The notes: generated by a model from the sequence alone, not told the origin. A stretch of 64,000 bases of DNA from Pisolithus tinctorius (GCA_024663395.1 JANFAH010000002.1:5332001-5396000), one strand, 5' to 3'. Positions 22,407 through 34,545 are shown, counted from the stretch's first letter. Translations and numbers: made by a program.

Positions 22407-22859
22407 TTAACTTTTTGAGAAATCGGTGCTTCCTATTCGCGAGATGCCAAACATTTTAAAGAACGGTGTCCCGGAAAACCCTACGACGCTATGGTAGTCA
22501 TCGTCAATTTCGTGAGTGAGAAGTGCACCTAGGCCCTGTCAATCGAAGCATCAAGAACCATACCGTGTGCTAGGTCAGAAAGAGGTGAAAAATACGCCAA
22601 GGGGAAGATAGACGGGAAAAGTACCTGCACGGCAAAGCCACTGGCGCGATCTGCATCTTTTCTAATCTCGATGGCAGCCTCGAGTACGTGTAGATAGTTA
22701 TCTGCGAAATAGAGACTCCGTCAAATTCTCTGTTTGCACCTAGTGCACATACGAAATCGGTCCGTGAACAAGTAAACTATCTAGCAGATACACATGTCGA
22801 ATAGCATAGTCTGGAGCAGTCAGGTGGAAACCCACAGACGCAAAAATCTGTTCCTCGTC
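22407..22859 (-). CDS. Putative small hypothetical gene fragment
   Basis: Three minus-strand segments look coding: DEEQIFASVGFHLTAPDYAI with DSLLVHGPISYVH (22859-22740), DNYLHVLEAAIEIRKDADRA (22701-22625, flanked by CAG and a GTAC donor) and GLGALLTHEIDDDYHSVVGF (22535 down to a stop at 22407). Candidate GT-AG introns of 50-90 bp separate them. More exons may lie upstream toward 23060. No family is recognised. It could be a decayed gene, since the first segment ends in a stop unless an intron is called there. Confidence 0.35.
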
Positions 22860-23605
22860 CCCATGTCGCATACGTATCAATTAGAATTGACAGAGTAAAT
22901 GCAAACGGAAGACAAAAGGTAAATAGAAGAAACGCACCTAATGAAACCCCCTAAATCACGCACTGCTACCCAAACCCAACAACATCCTCAGATTATCCCC
23001 TTAGCAACGCTTGGCGCGCTACTTACCTCCATCTCGAGCGTCGTTGCGGGCAAGGCACGCGTGAAGATGTTAGTGTCCGCTGCTTAATGTGGCGTAGCTA
23101 ATCAAGTTGGAAGATGGATCGTACAGGCAAAAGGGCAATGAAGGGGATAACCCTCCAATAGTAGTATCAGGAGGATTATCTGGGTTAATTTCCTATCATT
23201 AAGTCAGTCAGAAGCTTTCACTCTTTACAGACGTTGACCTCTTAGAAGAATCGTCAGTTTATTCCGAAAAATTTGCAGGTGGCTGTGCCCACAGCCACTG
23301 CAAATGCATGGGTGGGCCGCTGGGGAAGCGTGGGAGAAAGTGAGGGTCGGGCGACTTGCGGGCTGCACACGATCCTTGCCCGGTCATCGGTACTCAATTC
23401 AATGCTACTAAAAGCCACTGTACATAGGCCATGTAATTATGCACGAAATAAATGGGTATTCTGCGAAGAGACCCGCCCAAATTTTGCTAGATGAGTGGTG
23501 TTCAGGCGCGAGAAACGGTCACGTGATCGCGCCTCGCGCGCTTGCCAAAAAATTGGCACGGCCGCCCTCCCGCCTTATCTGAAAGTCACTTTACACACTT
23601 TACAA
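22860..23605. other. Intergenic stretch without supported gene
   Basis: Possible upstream exon of the preceding minus-strand gene near 23020-23060 (ARNDARDGG, then a GTAAGT donor). Otherwise nothing recognisable. Confidence 0.35.
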
Positions 23606-26373
23606 TTATTTTACCCAAATAGAGCGCACTTCACCCAACTTCTTCTCACTCATTTTTGACAGGAATATCGCTTTACTGTCTGCTGCCAGCAGGACAAGTT
23701 GGTGAGTGATCGTCAATTCCTCCATATCTTTCCCCTTGATGCGCAACGATGTGGTCAGGTCCTCCTTAACCATTCCGAACCTCTCCCCAAGGAGCCCAGC
23801 GTGAATTTTCGCAAGTCGATAAAGTACAATTGCATAGTGCCACGCTCCCAACGGTGTAGATACATATACCCATTCGTTCAACTAGCCTTTCAAAGAGGTA
23901 GACAATTTGATGATTAGTAAAGAGTCAAGTAGGTAACTGTGGCATTTCGTTGAGCATGCCACGCACATTGTCGTCACCTCGTAGGACTGCCGCAGGTAGG
24001 GACACAATAGGACCATCGGCCTCAACCCCATATACAGGAAAGTTCGTGATTCCGATGGCCTGCAAGAACTTGACTGACGCAGCGAGGTACATTCTGAGCT
24101 GGTTCATTCTTTTCGCCAGATCACCCGATTTCTTCTTGTGCTCTACCGCGACAATAGGTAGATCCAAAAGCGCGGCGCTCGGCCTAATTCGCAAATGCTC
24201 TATTCGAGAAGACATCGCGTCCACAAAGTCTTCTTCGTCCCCATCAGCGTGTCGAATGGAAGAAAGTGATGCAGAGCCAATAGTGTATCGTGTTTTTTTA
24301 GTATAGGAGGGACCCGGAAGATTCAGAGAGCTGCGGACCTCGACGTTGTGTTTATGCTTCGGTCCCCGTCCAGGGGATCGATTGGGACACCATCGTTGTG
24401 CCCAGATTCCTTGGTTGCATCGCCGCGCACGGAAGCCCGGGTCACATCGTTCCGCCTTGATGCTTTGGTTGCACCATTAGCACAAGCCTCGTCCGTCGGT
24501 GGAGCGCGATGGACGAGTGGGAACTGACCAAGATCTTCAACTGATACGTTCAAGAGCTTCACCCAAAGACACCCCAATGCATCACATTTTCCATCCTTCA
24601 GGAACATTCCAAGCCTTGTGACCGTCTCTGATCCTTTCTCCTCCTCCTCCGTATCACCCAGTCCGAAAACCAAGAATAGTACAAAGCGCTCTCTATTTCT
24701 CCATCTGCTGCTGCGGTCGAAGCAGGGGCAATGGCACGTGGATTGAGCCACCGTCTGGTGGTTGTGCGATCAAAGATTAGCAGGCGACCCATTGAAGTTT
24801 CAAATTCCTCTGGAATAGGCTGTAAGAAATCACTCTTGGGAAAGCGGAGGGTAGTTTCAAGACTAGAGGGTTATAAGAAATGATCCATTGTGTCGACAAC
24901 AATGTACGTTGGGCGAACTTGCAGATCTTCAAGATGTGCGATGGACTTCTCGCCACCCAAGAAAGTTCCCCGAACGAGACGTATGAGGAAGTCGAACAGA
25001 AGATGATCATAGTCATGATGCTACGATACTTCGTACTCATCGCCGATAGCCTTCTTTTCACGGGAACGGCGGGACGCTTGGAAGATTGCAGAGAAGCTCT
25101 GTTCAAGGATTCGCAGGTCAACTGGGAATTCATCTGGATGCAAAAGTTTCACTGCATTTTGGGACTTGAGAGCGGCAACACTAGCGAGTAGCTCTTAGAT
25201 GCATGGCTCAAGTGCAGCGTCAACGGGTGGTAGATCGTCCTATAAGTAACGATGAGCAAATGGAAATACACAACATACAACAACGCACTGACGTTTCACG
25301 TCGTCGGCCAAATGAAGCCCGTCATCGCAATGTATTCACGAGAGAACTCCGGATCAGATGCGAGAGACTTTGACGCTACTCGGCGATCCAATAGCCAATA
25401 AAATACCATTGGCCTCCGAGATGTCCACAAAGCTACCCAATAAAATGTTGATCAAAAGTGAAGGATGGCCCGTGAAAATACACACCGAGAACATGACATC
25501 TGCGAAAGGAAAGTTGGAACTGGCAGGTGCGCCTGCTATGTCCCCGCCTTCATCAGGTGTAACGATTTCCCTGGGTGGCCAATGATTACAAAAGGACACC
25601 ACTATGAGATAGCACTCACGGGACGGATGGAACTGCAGCGGGCTTGCGGGTCCGTGGTGGCATGTCCCTAATAGTCTGTTGGAGAAGAGGGGGAAGAAAA
25701 CGAGAGGACGAACTCTGAATATTCCTGGCTCCCCTGCCACGTTATAATCCTATTTCAGGTGTTCTTCATCTTTGAAGGGAAAACATCTTCCCGAACGTCC
25801 GAATCGATCCGCCAAGAACGGGTCGTGTGGGTTTGGGTCTCGGCGGCAATGGTACCCGTAACATTCCTAACTCCGTTACGGACGCCACATATGGGCGATT
25901 CTAGACTCATGAGCAGCCGCGAGACGGCAAGAGATACCAGCGGTGATGATATATCTAGGATGACAGACGTCTCTATACTGCCCAGATGCATGCGTGACTA
26001 AATACGAGGTCAGCTTTGGGGGAGTCAGAGGAACGTTAGGTACTCACGAGGATACCGTCTGGAGAGGCGTCCTCTAGCCATCCGACGTACAGACGAATGA
26101 TCGTGTCATATTTTAAGAATTCTATTGTGACTCCAATCAATGGGTCGCCGATGTGCCATACACGTCGCTGATAGAGTAGACTAGTGATCACCACTGGAAG
26201 ATACTTCTTGGTGGCCACGCAAAGCACAGGTATGTGACACGTAGATGGCAAAGAGGCAGATGGAGGATATGCGAGAAAGTGGGTCTCGAAGTGTGGGGAG
26301 AGAACTCCGGATCATCTTCCACCTCTTCTTCCACCTCTTCGACTGTCGTGGGCATTGCGAGGAACTTGGACAT
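23606..26373 (-). pseudogene. Decayed fungal gene of unknown function, 5' end separated by hAT insertion
   Basis: The ATG at 26373 begins MSKFLAMPTTVEEVEEEVED. Coding-like pieces follow: LLYQRRVWHIGDPLIGVTIE (26240-26040), LKSQNAVKLLHPDEFPVDLR and FLIRLVRGTFLGGEKSIAHL (25180-24900), LRIRPSAALLDLPIVAVEHK with KKSGDLAKRMNQLRMYLAAS (24200-24080), and a C-terminal piece ending GEVRSIWVK at 23606. VAVEHKKK resembles the E-x-K of a PD-(D/E)XK-like core, but this is only a suggestion. TAG at 25021-25023 and TAA at 24871-24873 interrupt otherwise continuous coding, and there is a frame change near 24650. The start codon lies 7 bp from a hAT element, so the original promoter is displaced. Confidence 0.5.
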
Positions 26374-26379
26374 CGTGAC

Positions 26380-27373
26380 TAGGGTTGTTCACAGGTACGG
26401 GTAACACCGCGGTATTTTGGTCACGGGTATGGAGGGTACGGGTACGGTGTGGTACAACTCCAACCCGTGCCAACACCGCACCCATACCCGCGGTGTACGG
26501 GTTTTTGGTGGGTAAGCCCCTGAAAATTTGTTTGTTTGTGTATGTGTATGTAGCACGGATCTCCGATTGTGGCTGGGTACGACGGGGTTCCTTCATAGTG
26601 CGGCAGGGCATCTATGCTGCTCTAGATTCACTTGACTTCATAAAACTGCGTTGCAGTCATGACGACCCGAAAACAGTGAGAGAAGGAAAAGTGGGGTGTA
26701 AAAGTTTGGCCCCCCCAAGAACTGGTAACGCCCAACCCGAGTCGGCTTTCCCTTCGAGTCATCATGCCTGCCACTTCACAGTCTGCAGAAAATGCTCGCA
26801 GGCAAGAAAAAATTGAGTCTGTTGCTGACGCCCTTAAGTGGTGGACCAAAATGAAAGAGAAGTATCCAAATCTTCACCGCATGGCTCTTGACTATCTCAG
26901 TGTTCCTGGTGAGTTCACTCATCTTGTTGTTTTAGCATGACCTTGGCTCACAGTCATGGGCTGTCCCATTCATCCAGCAACGTCTACCGCAGTTGAGCGG
27001 GTATTCTCACAGGGCCGACAGCTGTTGCATTTCACCCGTAATCGGCTGTCTGGAAACTCTGTGTGGGCCTTCTTGTGTCTTGGGTCATGGATGCGTCATG
27101 ATGTGGTATCACCAGAAGACCTTATTGCAATCATCCGGCAGAAGAGAAAACGTCCATCGGAGTAGTTGTTCTTAGTTAGTCAGCCCCTCAATGAATGTAG
27201 AATGATTGCTTTTTGACTGCACTACCCGCGGGTTTATACCACACCGCGGGTACTCAACAATACCGCGGGTAAGACGGGTCGGTGTCAACCCGTACCCGCT
27301 GGGGGTACGGTGTTGGCGGGTACGGGTACGGTGTTCATTTGTCGACCCGTGGTGTTACCCGTGAACAACCCTA
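26380..27373 (+). mobile_element. Non-autonomous hAT element (994 bp, 8-bp TSD)
   Basis: The ends TAGGGTTGTTCAC and GTGAACAACCCTA are inverted repeats extended by GGTAACACCGCGG-like blocks. The perfect 8-bp duplication ATCGTGAC lies at 26372-26379 and 27374-27381, diagnostic for hAT. Inside is only the transposase C-terminus (see next entry). The subterminal regions repeat ACCCGTACCCGC-type motifs on both sides. Confidence 0.92.
26760..27165 (+). pseudogene. hAT transposase C-terminal remnant (dimerisation domain)
   Basis: The frame DALKWWTKMKEKYPNLHRMA, LDYLSVP joins across a short intron (about 26909-26953) to ATSTAVERVFSQGRQLLHFT, RNRLSGNSVWAFLCLGSW. This is the hallmark hAT C-terminal dimerisation motif. 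The catalytic and BED parts are absent, so the element depends on a helper in trans. Confidence 0.85.
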
Positions 27374-27381
27374 ATCGTGAC

Positions 27382-28030
27382 CGACCGATGGTGGCCACTG
27401 GACCGGCCAACATTCGTCGCTAGGTTCCCCCTGCTCTGAGTGTCCATTGCCGTCCTCTTTTTCTTCCTTGACAGGCATTTTCTCGCAGATTGAAACGACG
27501 AGTACTAGTGGCGCGTTTGAGATTCTTTATCAACATATAAAGACTTCGCTGGGCAACTGCTATACATTGTGGGCAAGTGTACTGTATTTTCGTGTTTGTC
27601 GTCAAGGTAGGGAACGATCGTTATATGAGGAAACGAGCGCCAGGCGGACGGAGTAGAGACTAACCGGGATGTGCAAACATCATGCGCTCGTGAGTTAGCA
27701 TTGATGTGATCAACCTAGCTCCTCCAAAGCCTCGTCGTTCTGGTCAAGTTTCCCTCCTTTCTACCTCGCGATGGCTTTGCAAGGAGAACTCAGTCAAGCA
27801 TTCTTATCAACCTGAATTGCGAAGGCACACTTCTGGGGTGTCATCCTACACCGATCACAGGTTAGCGCTCTTCGGTTTCAGCTCATCTAGTCCGCCCCGG
27901 GCCAACACAAGGTTGCGTGGTCATAACGAATGATCGCAAATATGTTGTATGATTCACAATCCGAGCGACATAGTCATTGACAGGTATACCGATGCCGCTT
28001 CACTGCCTACTACCTCCATGCCAACGTACG
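27382..28030. other. Stretch without supported gene
   Basis: Right flank of the hAT insertion, presumably the original promoter region of the decayed gene to its left. Short frames on both strands lack recognisable families. Confidence 0.4.
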
Positions 28031-28600
28031 TCACCTGCTTGTCAGAGACGAGTTAACCGTTGTGCGTGTCAGATATGCAAGGATGCTCACCGCAATGCAA
28101 ACCTTCCTGTGGGCACCGAGGCCTTCACTTGTGTACGTCTTCCCACAATGCATGCACTGCAGCCTCACATGTAGGTGGCACTCCAGAATGTGTCGAGCAA
28201 CGTTTCCCCAACGCATCTCCTTAGAACACTCAGGCCATGGACAAGGAACACGGTCGCGATGCTTGCAATTAAGACCGTGGTGGAGGAGGTGAGAATAGAT
28301 GGAGGTGGTCGTCCCCTCCAGAGGGAATGTGCATCCGTCCCCCAGTAGGCAGGTGTGCGTTACCAATGGGTTAGCAGCAGGCAAGACCGAATGGAACCCG
28401 TGCACGGTTGCGCTGTTCACTGCTGAAGAAGTACTGGACGTTAGGGATGCTCTCTCACTGAGACTCGACGCTGCAACTCTGGATGCGCACGTTGATTGTA
28501 GGTGGGTACGGCTACCGTGACATACGAACCAATCACATGCGGCAGCTGGTATACAGTTTTGGGTGGGCTGTGTTGTATGATCATTATTTGTCATGGAGGG
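28031..28600 (-). CDS. Zinc-finger-like hypothetical protein
   Basis: The minus-strand frame likely starts near 28595 (MTNNDHTTQPTQNC). It is Ser/Ala-rich, then HTCLLGDGCTFPLEGTTTSI, HLLHHGLNCKHRDRVPCPWP, ECSKEMRWGNVARHILECHL and RLQCMHCGKTYTSEGLGAHR. The spacing of Cys and His pairs fits two or three C2H2-type fingers, so DNA or RNA binding is plausible. A donor (GTGAGC) near 28095 suggests a short further exon. It resembles small zinc-finger proteins common in agaricomycetes. No stop breaks seen. Confidence 0.55.
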   Translation of the reverse strand, partial: PSMTNNDHTTQPTQNCIPAAACDWFVCHGSRTHLQSTCASRVAASSLSERASLTSSTSSAVNSATVHGFHSVLPAANPLVTHTCLLGDGCTFPLEGTTTSIYSHLLHHGLNCKHRDRVPCPWPECSKEMRWGNVARHILECHLHVRLQCMHCGKTYTSEGLGAHRKVCIAVSILAYLTRTTVNSSLTSR

Positions 28601-29059
28601 GAGAGCAGTATCGCTAGCGAGGTAGAAGTTGCCTCCTTTCAACCAGGACATAGCTAGCACCGGATTGTAGAAATGCACCGTTCCCGAGGTATATATCAGT
28701 CATGTATATCACCATCCAGCTAGCCTTCCTAATGGAAAACGCAGAGAGATGAAGTCGGGTTCCGTCTGTGTTGATACACGCTCGCACAGGGACAGGACAG
28801 GACCCCGGACATAGACCTCCCGAGATCAAAGTTTTTGGTTAGTATCTCGTACTAAGTCAGTTTATCTCGGAAATAAGTCGATTTAAGCAAGGTTTCCGAC
28901 GGCACTGGCGTGCGTATGAAATTTTTGCCTGTATGCAGCAATGTTCCTCTTGACACGCAATTAATCCGGAGGTAACGCCCATTTGCACCTGGCGTGGAAT
29001 CCCATTAGTGCTCGCGGTCGGACGCCAGGACACATGCTGGGCAGGTAGTTGACGGAGAA
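28601..29059. other. Stretch without supported gene
   Basis: No recognisable product on either strand. May hold the promoter of the zinc-finger gene. Confidence 0.35.
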
Positions 29060-30170
29060 ACGACTCCAGATTCAAACGGGGGTGGCAGGGGAGACGGCAC
29101 TCCAAGGTACTCCCGTAATGGCAAGTCACGTACAACACCATCCATCTTCCTGCGACCTACAGGCTGTTTCCTGTTAAGTACCGCAAAGCACAGTTCCACA
29201 ACAGATGAAATAGGTATATCTGGCATCTGCCGTAAGCCTGTGAGAAACACGAGAGGTAGAAGGTGGTAGAACAACTTGAAGCAACGATCAAACTTGGTCG
29301 ATCGGAAAGAAACGTTATTCTTACCCACGAGTCTAAATCGTCACTTGTGGTCACTGTGCATTGAAAAACCCCGCCCACGATCCGCAGAGAGGAGGCGGAG
29401 TAATGCAAGGGTACCAAGGGCTGAAGCGCCGATGGCCCCCATCTTGCAATAGTCTATCGCTTTTGCCCTCACATAGCGGACACACGCTACCAATCTACAT
29501 GGCACAGGTACCTTTGAAGGTTTGCACTCTCTGAGTTCGGTGCTTGTGTTTGGGTCGTACTGGCGGGTAATGCTGACGTCGACCCCTGTGTGACACTCCC
29601 CGCAGCGGAGTTTCCCAGAAGGAAAATGTAATCCGCAGCGCCCATCTCAGGCCCATTTCCACTGTGGAGCCCACGATCAGTTGCGCGGAGATATGGGAAG
29701 GCCCGCAAAGGGAAAACCAGAGCAATGACTCCAAATTTGGGCCAAGTGACAGGGGGACAGTACTTGGAGCCAAGGAACGCACATAATGTTGTGTCGCGTA
29801 TAACACCCTCCGTCTTCTTGCGACCTACTGCAGTCTTGCAACAGATGAAATGGGTATCTAGTATCTACCATAAGCCTGTGAGAAACACGAGTGGTAGAAG
29901 GCGGTAGAACAACTTGACGCAACGTTCAAACTTGGTCGATCGGAAAGACAACGTTATTCTTACTCACGAGTCTTGGTCGTCACCTGGAAAACCCTGCCCA
30001 TGGTCCACGGAGAGGAGATGAAGTGATGCAAATGGCCCAAGGGCTGAAGCGCCGATGATTAGGGCTCTTCGCATCTGGCGATGAACTATCGTTTTTGCCC
30101 TCACATAGTAGATGCACGTTACCCACCTATATATCATAGACACCGTTGAAGGATCGCACTCTAGAGGCGG
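29060..30170. repeat. Diverged tandem duplication, period about 635 bp
   Basis: Blocks at about 29060-29530 and 29727-30170 align: AGCCTGTGAGAAACACGAG near 29235 and 29873, AAACTTGGTCGATCGGAAAG near 29290 and 29928, and TTTTGCCCTCACATAG near 29461 and 30093. Divergence is substantial and the second copy lacks about 35 bp. No product is recognised in either copy. Confidence 0.65.
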
Positions 30171-30479
30171 ATATATCTCGCGGGCGGCACTGCTAAACCC
30201 GAATTAGGGAGATCGTTGTTATAGGGCTACCCTGAATCTGTCCTACAGGGGAATTCTCTGTGGAACTCTGAACCACACGCACTGGCAGAGACGGGTGGCG
30301 GACACTTCGGATCAGGAGACTTGGGCGAGCTGACATGCCAACTTCACGAACCATTCTCCACGCTCCCGCAGCATGCTGCTGACTATGGCTGGCACGGTTG
30401 GACCCACACAAACTGACGCTAGTGGTGCGCAGCATACCAGGGGGCTGGAGGCATGCACTGAGCGACTGAGAGCACAATC

Positions 30480-31475
30480 ATATGCATGGTACTAAGCCAG
30501 TCCAAGTTATATTGCACAGTTATTCGGACATTTTTCACAGATGTATCTAAGCAGATAACTCAGTCGCGCGCAGACAGTGACGTCTGATATATTCACCTAA
30601 GCAGATAACTAGGTGCGCGGTAAGTATGGTAAAGTAAAAGAGAAAGTATCGTACTCACCTCAGTCGCGCGCAGACAGCGACAACGTCTGAGGTGATGGAG
30701 TTTACAGTGCTAGACTTGAATACTGTAGTTGTAACAAAAGACATGAGACATCGGGTGTTAAACCCGTCTACACATAACGAGGATTGTCTCGATGTGAGAC
30801 GCGCTACATTCTTCGTAAGTAATAAGAAACACGCACAGAAGTGCGAAACACTGTAAACACAATAAGCACAAAGGGCGCGAAAGTTACATAATTGCGCGCT
30901 CAATAGTAAGTGTAAAGTATGAAAGCCTTAGAACGGAAAGTAATTCTCACGCCTCGGAGCGGACGCGTTCAGACTACGCACGACTTGCCAAATCTAACAG
31001 TTTTGAGTAGAGTGTCCAGTCGTTTTTGTGAGCTGGATGGCCTGACGTCATTCTCGTCGGGTTGCCAAGTCGTTTGATCCGATAACGTGCAGAGGACGCA
31101 GACCGTGGTTAGGTCTAGTCCGCCCTGAGCGCTTCCACCACATCCGGAGCCCCCACCTTTCACTTGTATTACAACAGTCCGCGGGATTAGCGATGGGGCG
31201 AAGCGGCACCACACGTTCGCTGAGCTGCCCCGGTTACGTGGTAGTGTTCATTGTTATATCTCAGCATGATTTCTCCTTCGTTTGCACTACTATCAGGTTT
31301 CTCTACGTCTTCACTATATCTACCGGTTATGTCGAAAACTACTTTAGTACATTGGACGATTACGCAACTACCCCACTCGAAATGTGGTGTATATGCATGG
31401 GTTTCTTTTCAGAAAGACTAGCGTGAGGGGTAGGACCGCAGCCTCGGAGTCCGAGTCCACATAGTGTAGTCACAC
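30480..31475. other. Stretch without gene, contains short duplicated motif
   Basis: CAGTCGCGCGCAGACAG occurs near 30563 and 30661, with GACGTCTGA or CAACGTCTGA following. Otherwise no supported gene before the palindrome begins at 31476. Confidence 0.4.
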
Positions 31476-31679
31476 TTAGTCACAACACATGGGCAGCCTG
31501 TGCGCCAAAACACCAACACTTATATAGACCCCGAGACGGGCCCGCCTAAATAGATTAGCCAGTACACATGGACAGGCCCGAGGGACTAAAGTGTGAGCAA
31601 CATATGTACGGGCCCGTAAGTGCATTACCACAACATATGGGAGGGCCCGTGGTGGGTAAGGATGTTGAAACATTTAGAC

Positions 31680-32820
31680 GGGCCTGTGACCAATTAAGAA
31701 TACTGAGCTGCTATAAGATGTGGGCAGGCCTGTCCTGGTAGGTTACACCCCTGTCACAACATCAAGGCGGGCCTGCCTATCATAACATGGAGAGGGTCAC
31801 AACATAAGGACGGGCCTGGGAGGAATATCATTTATGGTGTTGCAACATATAAATGGGCCTGTTCATCATAAGCCATACCCCTGTCACAACATATGGACGG
31901 GCCTGTCAATAGCAAGATGTACCGCTGTTGAAACATAAAGACGGGCCCGTCATTAATATCATTTAATAGAGTCACAACATAAGGGCGGGCCCTTCAGTAG
32001 TATTATTTATATTGTTGCAACATATGGACAGGCCTGTCCACAGTAAGATGTACCTCTGATGAAACATAAAGACGGGCCCTTCAGTAGTATTATTTATATT
32101 GTCACAACATATGGGTGGGCCTGGCCCCAGTAAGATGTACCCTGTCAAAACATAAAGACGGGCCCGTCATTAATATCATTTAATAGAGTCACAACATATG
32201 GGTGGGCCTGGCCCCAGTAAGATGTACCCTGTCAAAACATAAAGACGGGCCCGTCATTAATATCATTTAATAGAGTCACAACATAAGGGCGGGCCCTTCA
32301 GTAGTATTATTTATATTGTTGCAACATATGGACGGGCCTGTCCACAGTAAGATGTACCTCTGATGAAACATAAAGACGGGCCCTTCAGTAGTATTATTTA
32401 TATTGTCACAACATATGGGTGGGCCTGGCCCCAGTAAGATGTACCCTGTCAAAACATAAAGACGGGCCCGTCACTAGTATCATTGAATAGAGTCACAACA
32501 TATGGACGGGCCTGTCCACAGTAAGATGTACCTCTGATGAAACATGAAGACGGGCCCATCAGTAATCTCATGTATAGCATCACGACATATGGACAGGCCC
32601 TTCAGTAGTATAATTTATATTGTCACAACATATGGACAGGCCCGTCCACAGTAAGATGTACCTCGGATGAAACATAAAGACGGGCCCATCAGTAATCTCA
32701 TGTATAGCATCACAACATATGGATGGGCCCTTCAGTAGTATTATTTATATTATCACAGCATATGGGCAGGCCCAGCCCCAGTAAGATGTACCCTGTTGAA
32801 ACATAAAGACGGGCCCGTCA
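31680..32820 (+). repeat. 43-bp GGGCC-rich array, left outer arm
   Basis: The core CAACATATGGACGGGCC, or the variants AAACATAAAGACGGGCC and CAACATAAGGGCGGGCC, recurs about every 41-48 bp (for example 31888, 31932, 31974, 32017, 32060, 32101, 32146). The terminal TIR sequence is itself one such unit. Intervening spacers repeat with a longer period (CAGTAAGATGTACC, AGTAGTATTATTTATATTG). The many GGGCCC sites make it rich in palindromes. Confidence 0.88.
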
Positions 32821-32824
32821 CTAA

Positions 32825-34545
32825 TGGATGTGGTATCCCTGGCACCCACTGAACAGCGGCTTTCAATGGACACCATGCTGGCATGAATTGGAGATGATTT
32901 GAGTGACCCAGATCTCACAAGCTGCAGTCTGGATGTATTTGGCATTAATTGGACTATTGCCAGCCATCCGCCCATCCACATTGAGCGGATGTGGCATCCC
33001 CAGCACCCCCTCAATATTGGCTTGCCATGGACACCATTCTGGCATGGATTGGAGCTAATTTGAGTGACCCAGACCTCACAAGCTGCACCCTTGGGGTATT
33101 TAGCATTAATCAGACTATTGCCAGCCATCCGCCCATCTGTATTGAGCGGATGCAGCATCCCTGGCACCTGCTCAACAGTGGCTTTCCATGGAAACCATTC
33201 TGGCATGAATTGGAGCTGATTTGAGTGACCCAGACCTCACAAGCTGCACCCTTGGTGTATTTGGCATTAATCACACTATTGCCAGCCATCCGCTCATCTG
33301 TATTGAGCGGATGTGGTATCCCCAGCACCCGCTGAACAGCAGCTTTCCATGGACACCATTCTGGCATGAATCGGAGCTGATTTGAGTGACCCAGACCTCA
33401 CAAGCTGCACCCTGGATGTATGTCCCATTAATTAGACTATTGCCAGCCTTCCGCCCATCTGTATTAGGCGGATGAGGTATCCTCAGCACCCGCTCGACAG
33501 CGACTTTCCATGGACACCATTCTGGCATGAATCGGAGCTGATTTGGGCATCTCAGACCTGTCCCAGACCTGACAAGCTGCACCCAGGATGTATGTCCCAT
33601 TAATTAGACTATTTCCAGCCTTCCGCCCATCTGTATTGAGCGGATGAGGTATCCTCAGCACCTGCTCAACAGTGGCTTTGCATGGACACCAGTCTGGCAT
33701 GAATTGGAGCTGATTTGAGTGACCCAGATCTCACAAGCTGCACCCTTGGTGTATTTGGCATTAATCACACTATTGCCAGCCTTCCACTCATCTGTATTGA
33801 GCGGATGTGGTATCCCCAGCACCCGCTGAACAGCAGCTTTCCATGGACACCATTCTGGCATGAATCGGAGCTGATTTGAGTGACCCAGACCTCACAAGCT
33901 GCACCCTGGATGTATGTCCCATTAATTAGACTATTGCCAGCCTTCCGCCCATCTGTATTGAGCGGATGAGGTATCCGCAGCACCCGCTCAACAGTGGCTT
34001 TCCATGGACACCAGTCTGGCATGAATCGGAGCTGATTTGAGTGACCCAGACCTCACACGCTGCACCCTGGATGTATGTCCCATTAATTAGACTATTGCCA
34101 GCCTTCCGCCCATCTGTATTGAGCGGATGAGGTATCCGCAGCACCCGCTCAACAGCAGCTTTCCATGGACACCAGTCTGGCATGAATCGGAGCTGATTTG
34201 AGTGACCCAGACCTCACATGCTGCACCCTGGATGTATGTCCCATTAATTAGACTATTGCCAGCCTTCCACCCATTTGTATTGAGCGGATGAGGTATCCTC
34301 AGCACCCGCTCAACAGCGGCTTTCCATGGAAACCATTCTGGCATGAATCAGAGCTGATTTGAGCGACCCAGATCTCACAAGCTGCACCCTTGGTGTATTT
34401 GGCATTAATCACACTATTGCCAGCCTTCCGCCCATCTGTATTGAGCGGACATGGTATCCCCAGCACCTGCTGAACAGCAGCTTTCCATGGACACCATTCC
34501 CACATGAATTGCAGCTGATATCCATGACCCAGATCATATCTGCCC
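32825..34545 (+). repeat. 161-bp array, left arm (about 10.7 units)
   Basis: Units contain GAGCGGATGTGGTATCCCC, CTTTCCATGGACACCATTCT and TTTGAGTGACCCAGACCTCA, and repeat at a 161-bp spacing; one unit has a short expansion near 33545-33565. Because 161 is not a multiple of three, the staggered ~85-codon minus-strand frames that start every 161 bp are repeat by-products, not genes. Confidence 0.9.

Noticed and set aside
23950..24306. Plus-strand frame over the decayed gene
   Set aside because: Shadow of the minus-strand coding piece; no family signature.
31680..32820. CRISPR-like regular repeats with spacers
   Set aside because: The organism is a fungus, the spacers are themselves repeated, and the units grade into each other inside a foldback arm.
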